Origin: Enterobacter sp. ENT03
GTDB lineage: Bacteria > Pseudomonadota > Gammaproteobacteria > Enterobacterales > Enterobacteriaceae
DNA: 64,000 nt
Reading direction: 5' to 3'
Assembly (NCBI RefSeq): GCF_019218745.1
Contig: NZ_JAHUXA010000002.1
Coordinates: 248,001-312,000 of the forward strand
The notes beneath the pieces were generated by a model that had not been told where the DNA came from, searched no databases, and saw only the letters and a program-made list of their open reading frames with translations. Position numbers and translations under genes: made by a program. Positions 41,242 to 49,524 of the stretch are shown here, piece after piece; the stretch's first letter is position 1, and each line of letters begins with the position of its first letter.

Positions 41242-41367
41242 AGCCTGCCTCCTTACAAGTTGCTATGAAGCATAACATAATCATTCAAGAGCCTGGCTTC
41301 TGTCGGGTTTTTTATTGGGCCATGACAACCCCCAAGAAGATTCACCTGCACATAAAGAGCAACATCA

Positions 41368-41391
41368 GCCTCGCTCATGCGGGGCTTTTTT
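41368..41391 (+). terminator. Terminator
   Basis: GCCTCGC-TCAT-GCGGGGC with one T-G pair and a following T6; probably ends the lysis transcript. Confidence 0.78.
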
Positions 41392-41513
41392 ATGCGCATC
41401 GCACGAACATTAAATTCTTTTTGTTAGCCACATGTTGGATGGTTTTTGTGCGTTCAGAAAAAAGTATTATGATAAACGCGCCGTCAAATGATGGCCTATA
41501 CATGGTAAGCACA

Positions 41514-41675
41514 ATGAAAAAGGCACTGGCTGTACTGTTTGTTCTGATGTCTCTGGGTGTAACAACTCAAGCGTATGCAGGTAACTGTCAACATGACTCC
41601 GATACCGCAAGCGATGGTTCTCGCTGTGGTGGACGATCTGCTGACTCCCGTCCTGGAGGCGGGGGATCTCGTTAA
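41514..41675 (+). CDS. Small secreted Gly/Ser-rich peptide
   Basis: 53 residues from the internal ATG at 41514; the 249-bp longer frame is rejected because it puts the signal peptide in the middle. Signal peptide MKKALAVLFVLMSLGVTTQAYAG, leaving about 30 residues with two cysteines (NCQHDSDTASDGSRCGGR) and a Gly/Arg tail. A terminator follows immediately. Similar mini-proteins occur near phage lysis genes; role unknown. Confidence 0.65.
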   Translation: MKKALAVLFVLMSLGVTTQAYAGNCQHDSDTASDGSRCGGRSADSRPGGGGSR

Positions 41676-41682
41676 AAAATCA

Positions 41683-41706
41683 AAGGTCGCTTAGGCGGCC
41701 TTTTTT
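41683..41706 (+). terminator. Terminator after the secreted peptide
   Basis: AAGGTCGC-TTAG-GCGGCCTT (one T-G pair) with a T-run. Confidence 0.8.
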
Positions 41707-41730
41707 ATTAACAGAAACAGGAGAAGAAGC

Positions 41731-41931
41731 ATGTTGACAGTAAAAGTAATGTCGCCGGGCGGCGGAGAAGAGATTCATTGCGGTCTGAGTGTAGGTTTCA
41801 ATCCTGTACAGCACAGTATTGCTGTATCTGGCATGGACCAGAATATCTTCCTCAAAGAGGGAGAGGTTGCATACGTGATGAATCCGGCAGGAAAGACCAT
41901 TTCTCATTATGAGCATGTGCAACAGCAGTAA
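41731..41931 (+). CDS. Hypothetical phage protein
   Basis: 66 residues, CAGGAGAAG ribosome site. MLTVKVMSPGGGEEIHCGLSVGFNP..., beta-rich with no membrane segment and no recognised domain. An imperfect terminator-like hairpin (CAGGCGCT/AGCGCCTG at 41939-41963, no T-run) follows. Confidence 0.6.
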   Translation: MLTVKVMSPGGGEEIHCGLSVGFNPVQHSIAVSGMDQNIFLKEGEVAYVMNPAGKTISHYEHVQQQ

Positions 41932-42156
41932 GCAGCCCCAGGCGCTTTCGAGCAGAGCGCCTGATGATGTTCTCCACTCTGCACAACACGGTTAGCCACG
42001 CTAAGAAATTGTTTCTTCATTGCACAGGAGTGAAAAATGACTTTCTTAGCGTTTATTATAATCAGGGTTACCAAATTTAGTAGGTTGAAACTCAATTTCT
42101 TGATTGTCTCAATTTTTTTTTGAATAGTATAGCGACCTCACCAGCAGTCACGAATC

Positions 42157-42606
42157 ATGATAAAACTTAAGAATATTTTTGGCCTTTGTCTTTTGGTTGG
42201 AGGCTACTGTAGCGCAGACTCAAATTCACGCGAATACAATGTCTGGTATGAAAAAGATGCCGTTTTGTACGATATAACACAAACTTCTGATGGTCGTCCT
42301 GTAATGATAAGTATCTCACAGGCTGGCTTTAAAACTGCCAACATGGTTATTTCTTATTTAACCGAAGGTAGTTGCCCGTCAGAGAGTTTACCGCTTCTGG
42401 TTAATGGCGAACAGATCCCTTCTGAGTATGTGTGTAAGCAGCAAGGGCATGAAAAACTTGAGCACTATGTCGTCAGGGATGCAGGAAGAGTTAACGCCAT
42501 GGTCCAGCACCTGAAGTCAGACTTTACATTAATTGTACAAAAAGAAATTAAGGTCTGGGCAGCCAATATAAATTCACCAAAATATGGCATCGCCCCTAAA
42601 TTTTAA
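42157..42606 (+). CDS. Secreted hypothetical protein (probable moron)
   Basis: 149 residues with a signal peptide (MIKLKNIFGLCLLVGGYCSA) and three mature cysteines (SCPSES, YVCKQQ and the end of the signal). The gene and its 120-bp upstream are AT-rich compared with the structural genes, a sign of separate acquisition. Not recognised; likely periplasmic. Such phage-borne secreted proteins often alter the lysogen surface, but nothing here proves that. Confidence 0.65.
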   Translation: MIKLKNIFGLCLLVGGYCSADSNSREYNVWYEKDAVLYDITQTSDGRPVMISISQAGFKTANMVISYLTEGSCPSESLPLLVNGEQIPSEYVCKQQGHEKLEHYVVRDAGRVNAMVQHLKSDFTLIVQKEIKVWAANINSPKYGIAPKF

Positions 42607-42858
42607 GACTGCTTTCGACAGATCATTAAGTATGACTGAAGTAATGAGTCCCCTTAAGGAAGTCAGCCAGCATCTCGTCAATCTATTGGAAACCACGTAG
42701 GAACAGATGCTGATCCGCGAAGGGTCGCCATGGCAAAAACTGAGATGCCGAAAACCTACATGTTCGCGTGTCGCTTGGTAGCGAAGCCATCTGGCGACTG
42801 CCAAGGCATTACAGCAGGCATTCATTGAATGCCTGTGATAACGCCTTATGAGATCAGG

Positions 42859-43233
42859 TTAGCGATGATCGCGAAGCCATGCTTCTTTTAATAAATCAGA
42901 AGTGCCTGTAATTTGCTCATTGAAGCTTGCGCCATTACGCTCCATTAACGCCGCAAATTTGTTTATTAAACGAGTGCCATCCTCATGAGACACTATGTTT
43001 GAGAAGAATTCCTCAGATATTCCTTTTTTAAGACATAGAGTCTTTAGGATGATGATAAAATCCTTTTGCTTTTCATAATCAGAAAACCACGTAGGCCGCA
43101 AGTTATCATCTGTTGTGCCAATTTCCCGCATTGCTCGCTGTACGTTTGCATAGTGCATACGTGATTTTGCGCGCATGTATCCTTTGATTAAAATTAAAGC
43201 AATCACTGCGATGATAAAAACGAAAATAACCAT
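42859..43233 (-). CDS. Membrane-anchored hypothetical protein
   Basis: 124 residues: an N-terminal TM (VIFVFIIAVIALILIKGY) and a helical cytosolic part (MREIGTTDDNLRPTWFSDYEKQKDFIIILKTLCLKKGISEEFFSNIV). Minus strand within the late region, AT-rich, so probably expressed in the lysogen rather than lytically. Not recognised. Confidence 0.62.
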   Translation of the reverse strand: MVIFVFIIAVIALILIKGYMRAKSRMHYANVQRAMREIGTTDDNLRPTWFSDYEKQKDFIIILKTLCLKKGISEEFFSNIVSHEDGTRLINKFAALMERNGASFNEQITGTSDLLKEAWLRDHR

Positions 43234-43304
43234 CTAAAAATCCTGTAGTTAAGGGGCCTCTACATACAGTATCATTTCCTTCTACATAACTTTACATACT
43301 AAAT

Positions 43305-43484
43305 ATGGTACCCCGTATGTTTTGGATCTGGATTATCGTTGCTGCCTTGCTTTACAAACCTTTTTGCCGCTGGACTGCCACCTGTCAGGCCCCAATACTT
43401 AGCGCTATATTCTGGCCTTTGTTGAGTGCATTTATGCTTGGTGCGCTGATTTTCGCCATCATTAAGGACAAGTTGGGCCACTGA
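43305..43484 (+). CDS. 59-residue membrane protein
   Basis: MVPRMFWIWIIVAALLYKPF... with two hydrophobic segments (WIWIIVAALLY, FWPLLSAFMLGALIFAII) and a basic cytosolic end (KDKLGH). It is followed 26 bp later by a strong terminator, supporting a real gene despite a weak ribosome site. Role unknown. Confidence 0.5.
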   Translation: MVPRMFWIWIIVAALLYKPFCRWTATCQAPILSAIFWPLLSAFMLGALIFAIIKDKLGH

Positions 43485-43510
43485 CAAGTGGCTTTGCTCC
43501 TTTCTTATCT

Positions 43511-43540
43511 AAGCCACTGGCATCTGCTGGTGGCTTTTTT
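43511..43540 (+). terminator. Strong terminator, copy 1 of a duplicated sequence
   Basis: AAGCCACTGGC-ATCT-GCTGGTGGCTT followed by a T-run. The same 30-bp unit (one change) occurs again at 44887. Confidence 0.88.
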
Positions 43541-43576
43541 ATGCGCTTCGCACGCGCACCAGAGAGTCTTTCAGCC

Positions 43577-43629
43577 GTGAGCCTGGGGATCCGCCTCTCT
43601 CGGGCGGCTGTCCCGTGCGACAGGCTCAC
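43577..43629 (+). ncRNA. Nested hairpin leader, possibly a C4-type antisense RNA
   Basis: Outer stem GTGAGCCTG/CAGGCTCAC (9 bp), then GGGA/TCCC and CCGCC/GGCGG with a 7-nt loop, all perfect. It ends 18 bp before an ATG and is preceded by GCGCTTCGCACGCGC. Placement and fold recall C4 antisense RNAs that sit before phage antirepressor genes; the match is from memory only. Confidence 0.42.
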
Positions 43630-43647
43630 ATCTAAAAGGAAACCACC

Positions 43648-44247
43648 ATGGGTTATATAAAATCCCCCGCACTGTCTGACAAAGCGCACGATGTGCTGTA
43701 TGCGCTGTTCTTCAGAGGCGCGTTGAAGAGTGGCGAGCTGCCATCAAAATCTGGTGCTGATGAGCTTCGCGAGCTGGGATTCGCAGAAACCCGCCATACT
43801 GCGACGCAATTCCAGAAGGGAAACTATTTCACATTCCTTACTGCAGAGGGGCAGGATTTTGCCATTAAGCATCTGGTCAACACGCGATTTGGCGAGCCTG
43901 CTGGTGGTTACATCGGCAACCAGCATGCTGCAGGCATGGTCATCGGCGTTGAAGATGACCAGAGCAAGATAGTGTTTGAGGCTGATCGCTATAAAGTGCA
44001 TGAAGACGTTTCATCCATCATCCAAAATGCCAAGGCAATTACAAACACGAAGATTAAGCTTGGCGATGAAATGAAGCAGGCCGTCATTGACACTGTGCGG
44101 GAAAGTGATTTGCTTAAGTCGCTGCAGGCTTCACTTGATGCTCAGTTTTCTGCTCAGTTAACAACGCAGCTGAACATTAATGAAGCTGTAAAACGCGCCA
44201 TCCTTAACGCACAGCAACCCGGCGGGCTGCTGTATAACCTTCGTTAG
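43648..44247 (+). CDS. Hypothetical phage protein with N-terminal wHTH-like region
   Basis: 199 residues, AAAAGGAAA ribosome site. The N-terminal 75 (SDKAHDVLYALFFRGALKSGELPSKSGADELRELGFAETR...YFTFLTAEGQDFAIKHL) resemble a winged helix; the C-terminal half is helical (DEMKQAVIDTVRESDLLKSLQASLDAQFSAQL). Lying behind a structured leader, it could be a regulator or antirepressor, but I do not recognise the family. Confidence 0.65.
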   Translation: MGYIKSPALSDKAHDVLYALFFRGALKSGELPSKSGADELRELGFAETRHTATQFQKGNYFTFLTAEGQDFAIKHLVNTRFGEPAGGYIGNQHAAGMVIGVEDDQSKIVFEADRYKVHEDVSSIIQNAKAITNTKIKLGDEMKQAVIDTVRESDLLKSLQASLDAQFSAQLTTQLNINEAVKRAILNAQQPGGLLYNLR

Positions 44248-44376
44248 CGGTGCAGCTTATGGCATCCAGTTCACCATGGCACAACCTCTACAACACTAAA
44301 CGCTAGAGGAAAAGCACATCCTCAGATGATACCCTGAAAAGCTGTTAACACTTTCAACGGCTAAAGAGGCAAAAGG

Positions 44377-44835
44377 GTGATTGGAATTCTGAAACGTGGT
44401 CGCGCTGCAGTAAAAGTTAAAAATCATGTCACAGACTTGATGACTGCAATGAGAGTCTCCTTCCGAGAATTAACGACTGGAGAACGCTTCGATGAGACTA
44501 CGCTGCATATAGTTTGCACGAGTATTATCGTTGCGGCGATCATGGAGCGAGGTGTCAGCTCACCCAGACTAATGACTGCTCTCTCTGATCATATAATGAA
44601 CTCATACGGATTAAACCTAGAGGAAATGCAGCTTACGCCTGTACTTGCGCATGGAATGCTCAAAGGAGTAAATGGCAAAGATCCACAGCAGGTTAAAATG
44701 AGCATGCTAAATGACATTTGCCCTGGGCATGAGTTTAGTGTGACAGGAATTGGGTGGTTTGAAGCCAACATGATGTTAGTAAGGGAACAAATCGATTCAA
44801 ACCTTAAGGAAGCTATTCATATTCTGAGTAGATAG
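44377..44835 (+). CDS. Hypothetical phage protein
   Basis: 152 residues from GTG with AGAGGCAAAAGG upstream. Mostly helical (TLHIVCTSIIVAAIMERGVSSPRLMTALSDHIMNSYGLNLEEMQL). No recognised domain. It lies inside the segment bounded by the two near-identical terminators. Function unknown. Confidence 0.6.
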   Translation: MIGILKRGRAAVKVKNHVTDLMTAMRVSFRELTTGERFDETTLHIVCTSIIVAAIMERGVSSPRLMTALSDHIMNSYGLNLEEMQLTPVLAHGMLKGVNGKDPQQVKMSMLNDICPGHEFSVTGIGWFEANMMLVREQIDSNLKEAIHILSR

Positions 44836-44886
44836 TTAGGTTGCTGGTTCGCCACACATAGAATGACACTTCTCCTTACACTTGAT

Positions 44887-44916
44887 AAGCCACTGGCATC
44901 TGCCGGTGGCTTTTTT
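44887..44916 (+). terminator. Strong terminator, copy 2 of a duplicated sequence
   Basis: AAGCCACTGGC-ATCT-GCCGGTGGCTT plus T-run, a perfect stem and nearly identical to the copy at 43511. Confidence 0.88.
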
Positions 44917-44928
44917 ATTGGAGTGAAT

Positions 44929-45285
44929 ATGCCTTCAGCAATACCGAGAGCCTGTCGTAAGCGCGGCTGTTCAGGCACGACAACGGACCGGTCAGGTTAC
45001 TGTGAAGCACACCGCAATGAAGGCTGGCAACAGCATCAGCGGGGGCTTAGCCGCCACCAGCGCGGCTATGGAAGTAAGTGGGACATTATCAGAGTCCGTA
45101 TCCTGACGCGTGATCGACATCTATGTCAGGAGTGCCTGAGGAATGGAAAGCCCGTCCCGGCATCGACAGTTGACCATATCAAACCCAAAGCTCACGGCGG
45201 CACCGACGACGATCGGAATCTGGAGTCTCTTTGTTACTCCTGCCACTACCGAAAGACAGCTAAAGAACGGCTGAACCCCCAGTAA
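44929..45285 (+). CDS. HNH endonuclease of the packaging module
   Basis: 118 residues from the internal ATG with TTGGAGTG upstream. N-terminal zinc knuckle (CRKRGCSGTT..GYCEAHR), then the HNH core CQECLRNGKPVPASTVDHIKPKAHGGTDDDRNLESLCYSCHYRKTAKE (DHI, N, H and two CxxC). In HK97-like phages this HNH protein works with terminase at the cos site. One gene is interposed before the terminase small subunit here. Confidence 0.93.
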   Translation: MPSAIPRACRKRGCSGTTTDRSGYCEAHRNEGWQQHQRGLSRHQRGYGSKWDIIRVRILTRDRHLCQECLRNGKPVPASTVDHIKPKAHGGTDDDRNLESLCYSCHYRKTAKERLNPQ

Positions 45286-45302
45286 TCAATAGGTAAATTA
45301 AA

Positions 45303-45857
45303 ATGACTGAGTCGTTAAATGATTCAGGGTTGCCGCACGCCTGTCTCAAAGACATCCCCGGCTACCCAGGGTATCAGGCTAGCGATGATGGATTTATTTA
45401 CTCGCTTCGCTCAGGCAAGGCCCGGCAGCTCTCAATGCGGCTACATAACGGCTATTGGCATGTGAATGTTAATACCGGCTTTAGCCGAGCGACGAAAGTT
45501 AAAAAGCAAGTGCATCAGTTGGTGTTGTTTGCATTCGCCGGGGTTAAACCATCGGACATGCATGTCACTCGTCATCTTGATGGCAACCCGCTAAATAACA
45601 ACAGGTCAAATCTTGCATGGGGAACACCCATAGAGAACGCCGCCGATAGTCTTAACCACGGCACGGCTGTATGCCTCAGGAGAGGGCAGGGCGCCCCGGC
45701 CACAAAGTTAGCACCAGCGACCATCATGAGTATTGAAAGAGACGCGAAGTCTGGAATGAAACTGGTCGATGTTGCAAAGCGCTATGGCATCACACATACG
45801 CACGTACGCCGCATCAGGGATCACGAATGCCACCCTGACATGTGGCCTAGGGGATAG
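45303..45857 (+). CDS. HNH homing endonuclease (NUMOD4 + HNH_3)
   Basis: 184 residues. The NUMOD4 start (LKDIPGYPGYQASDDGFIYSL), the HNH_3 core (VHQLVLFAFAG...VTRHLDGNPLNNNRSNLAWGTPIENAADS) and a C-terminal DNA-binding helix (MKLVDVAKRYGITHTHVRRIRDH) are the hallmarks of free-standing homing endonucleases of phages. It lies between the packaging HNH gene and terS, close to the likely cos. It probably spreads itself by cutting phages that lack it. Confidence 0.9.
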   Translation: MTESLNDSGLPHACLKDIPGYPGYQASDDGFIYSLRSGKARQLSMRLHNGYWHVNVNTGFSRATKVKKQVHQLVLFAFAGVKPSDMHVTRHLDGNPLNNNRSNLAWGTPIENAADSLNHGTAVCLRRGQGAPATKLAPATIMSIERDAKSGMKLVDVAKRYGITHTHVRRIRDHECHPDMWPRG

Positions 45858-45980
45858 GGCGGGTGAAAACTTCAGGGCATGTGCCCCAAGGGACCGCCGC
45901 CTAACCCTTTTTCACATCGCCGCAGGTTAGAAAACTTTTTTATGGGGATCCCCACCAACGATTAATAGGAGTTTTCGATT
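45858..45980 (+). other. Probable cos region
   Basis: 123 bp without a gene between the HNH genes and terS, the usual place of cos in HK97-like phages. It contains GC-rich sequence and a palindrome GGGGATCCCC (45944-45953). The cut site cannot be located by eye. AGGAG precedes the terS start. Confidence 0.45.
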
Positions 45981-46478
45981 ATGCCCGGACCACCGAAAAC
46001 CCCGACACATCTGGCTCTGGTGAAGGGTAACCCATCCAAACGAGCTATCAACAAAGCAGAACCAAAACCTGCTTCAGGGGTTCCCCCAGTTCCGAAGCAT
46101 TTCGACAAGATGGGGAAGTACTGGTTTAAGCGAATCGGCGAAGAGCTTGATGCTGTCGGGGTGATGACCACTCTGGACGGTAAAGCGCTCGAGCTGCTAA
46201 TCGAGGCTTACACCGAGTACCGAAGTCACTGCGACACGTTAGAGCGGGAAGGTTACACCTATGCCGTCTACAGCGAGGATGATCCGGACGAAGGAAAGGA
46301 GCGAGAAATAAGGATGATCAAACCGCACCCGGCGGCAGTGATGAAAGCCGATGCGTGGAAGCGCATCAGGGCAATGCTCGCTGAATTCGGTATGACCCCG
46401 GCCAGCCGATCCAAGGTTGGTGCAAAAGGCCCGGCTGAGGCCGATCCACTGGAAGAATTTCTTAAAAAGCGCAAATGA
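45981..46478 (+). CDS. Terminase small subunit (P27 family)
   Basis: 165 residues. The start MPGPPKTPTHLALVKGNPSKR is the P27/HK97 small terminase opening. The middle is helical, with PHPAAVMKADAWKRIRAMLAEFGMTPASRSKV, the family C-terminal motif. It binds cos and feeds DNA to the large subunit three bases downstream. Confidence 0.95.
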   Translation: MPGPPKTPTHLALVKGNPSKRAINKAEPKPASGVPPVPKHFDKMGKYWFKRIGEELDAVGVMTTLDGKALELLIEAYTEYRSHCDTLEREGYTYAVYSEDDPDEGKEREIRMIKPHPAAVMKADAWKRIRAMLAEFGMTPASRSKVGAKGPAEADPLEEFLKKRK

Positions 46479-46481
46479 TGA

Positions 46482-48212
46482 ATGGCAACGGTTTCGGAAG
46501 GTGTTCAGTACGCCGAGCGCGTGCTGTCTGGCGAGATTGTTGCTGGCGAACTGGTACGTCTGGCGTGCCAGCGATTCCTTAATGACTTAGAGCATGGGCC
46601 TGAGCGCGGCATCTACTTCAGCGAGGAACGCGCCCAGCACATTCTCGATTTTTATAACTTCGTTCCTCATGTGAAAGGAGCGCTGGCAGGCAAGCCGATA
46701 AAGCTGATGGCCTGGCACGTTTTTATCCTCATCAACATTTTTGGTTTTGTCATTCCGCTTATTGATGAGATGACAGGTCAGGCGGTGACTGATGAGGATG
46801 GTGACATTGTCATGGTGCGCCGGTTCCGCACGGCTTATGACGAGGTGGCGCGTAAAAACGCCAAATCGACACTTTCTTCAGGCATTGGGTTGTACATGAC
46901 CGGCGCCGACGGCGAGGGTGGGGCTGAGGTCTACTCAGCTGCGACGACACGAGATCAGGCACGGATTGTTTTTGATGATGCCAAGAACATGATCAAGAAA
47001 GCCCCCCGCACGCTGGGGCGTCTTTTTGGTCACGTTAAGCTGAACATTCATCAGGAACGCTCGGCCTCTAAGTTTGAGCCCTTGTCCAGCGATGCTAACA
47101 ACCTCGACGGCCTGAACATTCATTGTGGGATTGTCGACGAGCTGCATGCTCACCGTACCCGTGATGTATGGGACGTTCTGGAGACAGCCACCGGCGCGCG
47201 TCTTCAGTCTTTGCTTTTTGCTATCACAACCGCAGGGACCAATAAAGACGGAATCTGCTATGAGCAGAGGGACTATGCCATCAAGGTGCTGCGCGGTGTG
47301 GTGGAAGATGACACTTACTTTGCTCTGATCTACACCCTGGACGAAGGCGACGATCCCTTTGACGAGGCCAACTGGCCAAAAGCTAACCCCGGACTGGGCA
47401 TCTGTAAGCGCTGGGATGACATGCGTCGTCTGGCGAAAAAAGCGAAAGAGCAGGTTGCTGCACGGCCGAACTTCTTCACCAAGCACCTCAACATCTGGGT
47501 TACTGCGGAAAGCGCCTGGATGGATATGGATCGCTGGGCGAGGATGCCGGGCATTGCACCTGAGGCTGAGCGTAAAGCCTGGCCTCTGTGGGTGGGTGTC
47601 GATCTCGCAAACAAAATCGATATATGCGCAGCAGTGAAAGCCTGGCGCGATCCCGCTGGTGAAACTCACATGCAGCCACGCTTCTGGATCCCGGAAGGGA
47701 GACTGGAAACAGCACCTGCACACATTGCCGAGCTTTACAGGAAGTGGGCCGATGCCGGGTATCTTGAACTGACTGATGGTGATGTTATCGATCACGGGAT
47801 GATTAAAGCCGACATTGTGCAGTGGGTTAAAGGCGAGAACATCAAGGAGATTGCTTTCGATCCCTGGAGTGCTGTTCAGTTCAGCCTGTCACTTGCGGAG
47901 GAAGGTTTGCCGCTGGTGGAAGTTGCGCAGACGGTCAAAAACCTTTCTGAGTCCATGAAATCAGTGCAGGCGGAAATTTACGGTAACAAGTTCCACCATG
48001 ACGACAACCCAGTAATGCGGTGGATGATGTCAAACGTTACGGTTAAGCCGGACAAAAACGACAACATTTTTCCAAACAAATCCACGCCTGAAAACAAAAT
48101 CGACGGACCGGTAGCACTGTTCACCGCTAAAAGCCGAATGCTGGTGAATGGCGGGGAAGATGCACAGGACCTGAGCGGATTCTTTGAAAACCCGATAATG
48201 ATAGGTATCTGA
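46482..48212 (+). CDS. Terminase large subunit (HK97 family)
   Basis: 576 residues. ATPase domain with a variant Walker A (VARKNAKSTLSSG, about residue 125) and Walker B (IHCGIVDELHA, about 217); the nuclease domain in the C-terminal half has acids in GVDLANKIDICAAV and related places. The motor that packages DNA through the portal. Its TGA overlaps the portal ATG. Confidence 0.96.
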   Translation: MATVSEGVQYAERVLSGEIVAGELVRLACQRFLNDLEHGPERGIYFSEERAQHILDFYNFVPHVKGALAGKPIKLMAWHVFILINIFGFVIPLIDEMTGQAVTDEDGDIVMVRRFRTAYDEVARKNAKSTLSSGIGLYMTGADGEGGAEVYSAATTRDQARIVFDDAKNMIKKAPRTLGRLFGHVKLNIHQERSASKFEPLSSDANNLDGLNIHCGIVDELHAHRTRDVWDVLETATGARLQSLLFAITTAGTNKDGICYEQRDYAIKVLRGVVEDDTYFALIYTLDEGDDPFDEANWPKANPGLGICKRWDDMRRLAKKAKEQVAARPNFFTKHLNIWVTAESAWMDMDRWARMPGIAPEAERKAWPLWVGVDLANKIDICAAVKAWRDPAGETHMQPRFWIPEGRLETAPAHIAELYRKWADAGYLELTDGDVIDHGMIKADIVQWVKGENIKEIAFDPWSAVQFSLSLAEEGLPLVEVAQTVKNLSESMKSVQAEIYGNKFHHDDNPVMRWMMSNVTVKPDKNDNIFPNKSTPENKIDGPVALFTAKSRMLVNGGEDAQDLSGFFENPIMIGI

Positions 48213-49516
48213 TGAAAGCGAACAAACAGCCCGGCAGGGTTAAAAGTGCGCTGCTTAACTGGCTGGGGGTGCCCATCAGCCTGACCACAGGAACGTTCTG
48301 GGAGGAATGGTTTGGTACAAGCAGCAGCGGCCAGGTAGTTACTGCTGACAAAGCAATGCGGCTTTCAGCAGTGTGGGCTTGCGTCAGGCTGCTTAGCGAG
48401 TCTGTTTCTACCCTACCGCTGAAGATTTACGAGCGGCAGGCGGACGGTTCCCGCAAGGTGGCAACTAACCATCCGGCATATTCAGTGCTTTGTCGCCGGC
48501 CTAATTCGGAAATGACGCCATCACGCTTCATGCTGATGGTTGTCGCCAGCATCTGCCTGCGCGGTAATGCGTTCGTCGAGAAGAAATACATCGGTCAGAA
48601 GCTGGTATCGCTGGTGCCTTTACTGCCGCAGAACATGGTGGTGAAGCGACTCGATAGCGGTGCGCTCGAATACACCTATACCGAGAACAAAACAAAGCGC
48701 GTGATTCCGGTAAAAAACATCATGCACATTCGGGGATTCGGTCTCGACGGGGTTTGCGGGATGATGCCCATGATGGCCGGTCGGGATGTGATTGGCGCTG
48801 CGCTGGCGGTGGAGCAGTCTGCCGCAAAAATCTTTGAAAATGGCATTCAGAGCTCGGGGTTTCTCTCTTCCGATACAGCACTAAATGACGATCAGCGCGC
48901 GCGTCTGCGGAGCTATATGCAGGCGTTCACCAGTTCGAAGAATGCCGGAAAAATCATGGTGCTCGAGGGCGGCATGAAGTATCAGGGCGTCACGATGAAC
49001 CCTGAAGACGCGCAGATGCTGGAAAGCCGATCATTCAGTATTGAAGAGATCTGCCGTTGGTTTCGCGTCCCGCCGTTTATGGTAGGTCACGCCGACAAAC
49101 AGAGCAGCTGGGCATCCAGCGTTGAAGGCATGAACCTGCAGTTCCTGACTAACACGCTCCGGCCTCTGCTGGTGAATATTGAGCAGGAGATTTCGCGCTG
49201 CTTGCTGGACAGTGATGATGAGCTTTTTGCAGAGTTCTCAGTAGAAGGTCTGCTGCGTGCCGACAGCGCTGGACGATCTGCCTATTACACAACTGCGCTG
49301 CAGAATGGCTGGATGTCGCGCAATGACGTGCGCCGGCTTGAAAACCTGCCACCGATTGAGGGTGGTGAAATTTACACTGTCCAGCTGAACCTGACGCCGC
49401 TTGATCAGCTGCGTGAGAACAATGTTGGGGCGCAGGCCAGCAACATCATGAAGCTTCACGCCTTCCTTTTCCCGGACATTCCACCGGAGCAGTCACCGCT
49501 GAAAAAAGCGGCTTAG
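48212..49516 (+). CDS. Phage portal protein (HK97 family)
   Basis: 434 residues. HK97 gp3-like: AMRLSAVWACVRLLSESVSTLPLKIYER at the N-terminus, central KNIMHIRGFGLDGVCGMMP, MLESRSFSIEEICRWFRVPPFMVGHADKQSSWASSVEGMNLQF and an acidic C-terminus. It forms the 12-fold ring at the head vertex. Confidence 0.96.
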   Translation: MKANKQPGRVKSALLNWLGVPISLTTGTFWEEWFGTSSSGQVVTADKAMRLSAVWACVRLLSESVSTLPLKIYERQADGSRKVATNHPAYSVLCRRPNSEMTPSRFMLMVVASICLRGNAFVEKKYIGQKLVSLVPLLPQNMVVKRLDSGALEYTYTENKTKRVIPVKNIMHIRGFGLDGVCGMMPMMAGRDVIGAALAVEQSAAKIFENGIQSSGFLSSDTALNDDQRARLRSYMQAFTSSKNAGKIMVLEGGMKYQGVTMNPEDAQMLESRSFSIEEICRWFRVPPFMVGHADKQSSWASSVEGMNLQFLTNTLRPLLVNIEQEISRCLLDSDDELFAEFSVEGLLRADSAGRSAYYTTALQNGWMSRNDVRRLENLPPIEGGEIYTVQLNLTPLDQLRENNVGAQASNIMKLHAFLFPDIPPEQSPLKKAA

Positions 49517-49524
49517 GAGAACCA

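Noticed and set aside
41939-41963. Hairpin CAGGCGCT/AGCGCCTG considered as a terminator.
   Set aside because: No T-run on either side, so it was mentioned under its gene but not listed as a terminator.
43299-43487. Minus-strand frame of 62 residues.
   Set aside because: It is the antisense of a plus-strand frame with two clear membrane segments and a terminator behind it; the plus-strand reading explains the sequence better.
46935-47795. 286-residue frame opposite the large terminase.
   Set aside because: Antisense to a well-conserved gene, Cys/His-rich composition and no ribosome site.
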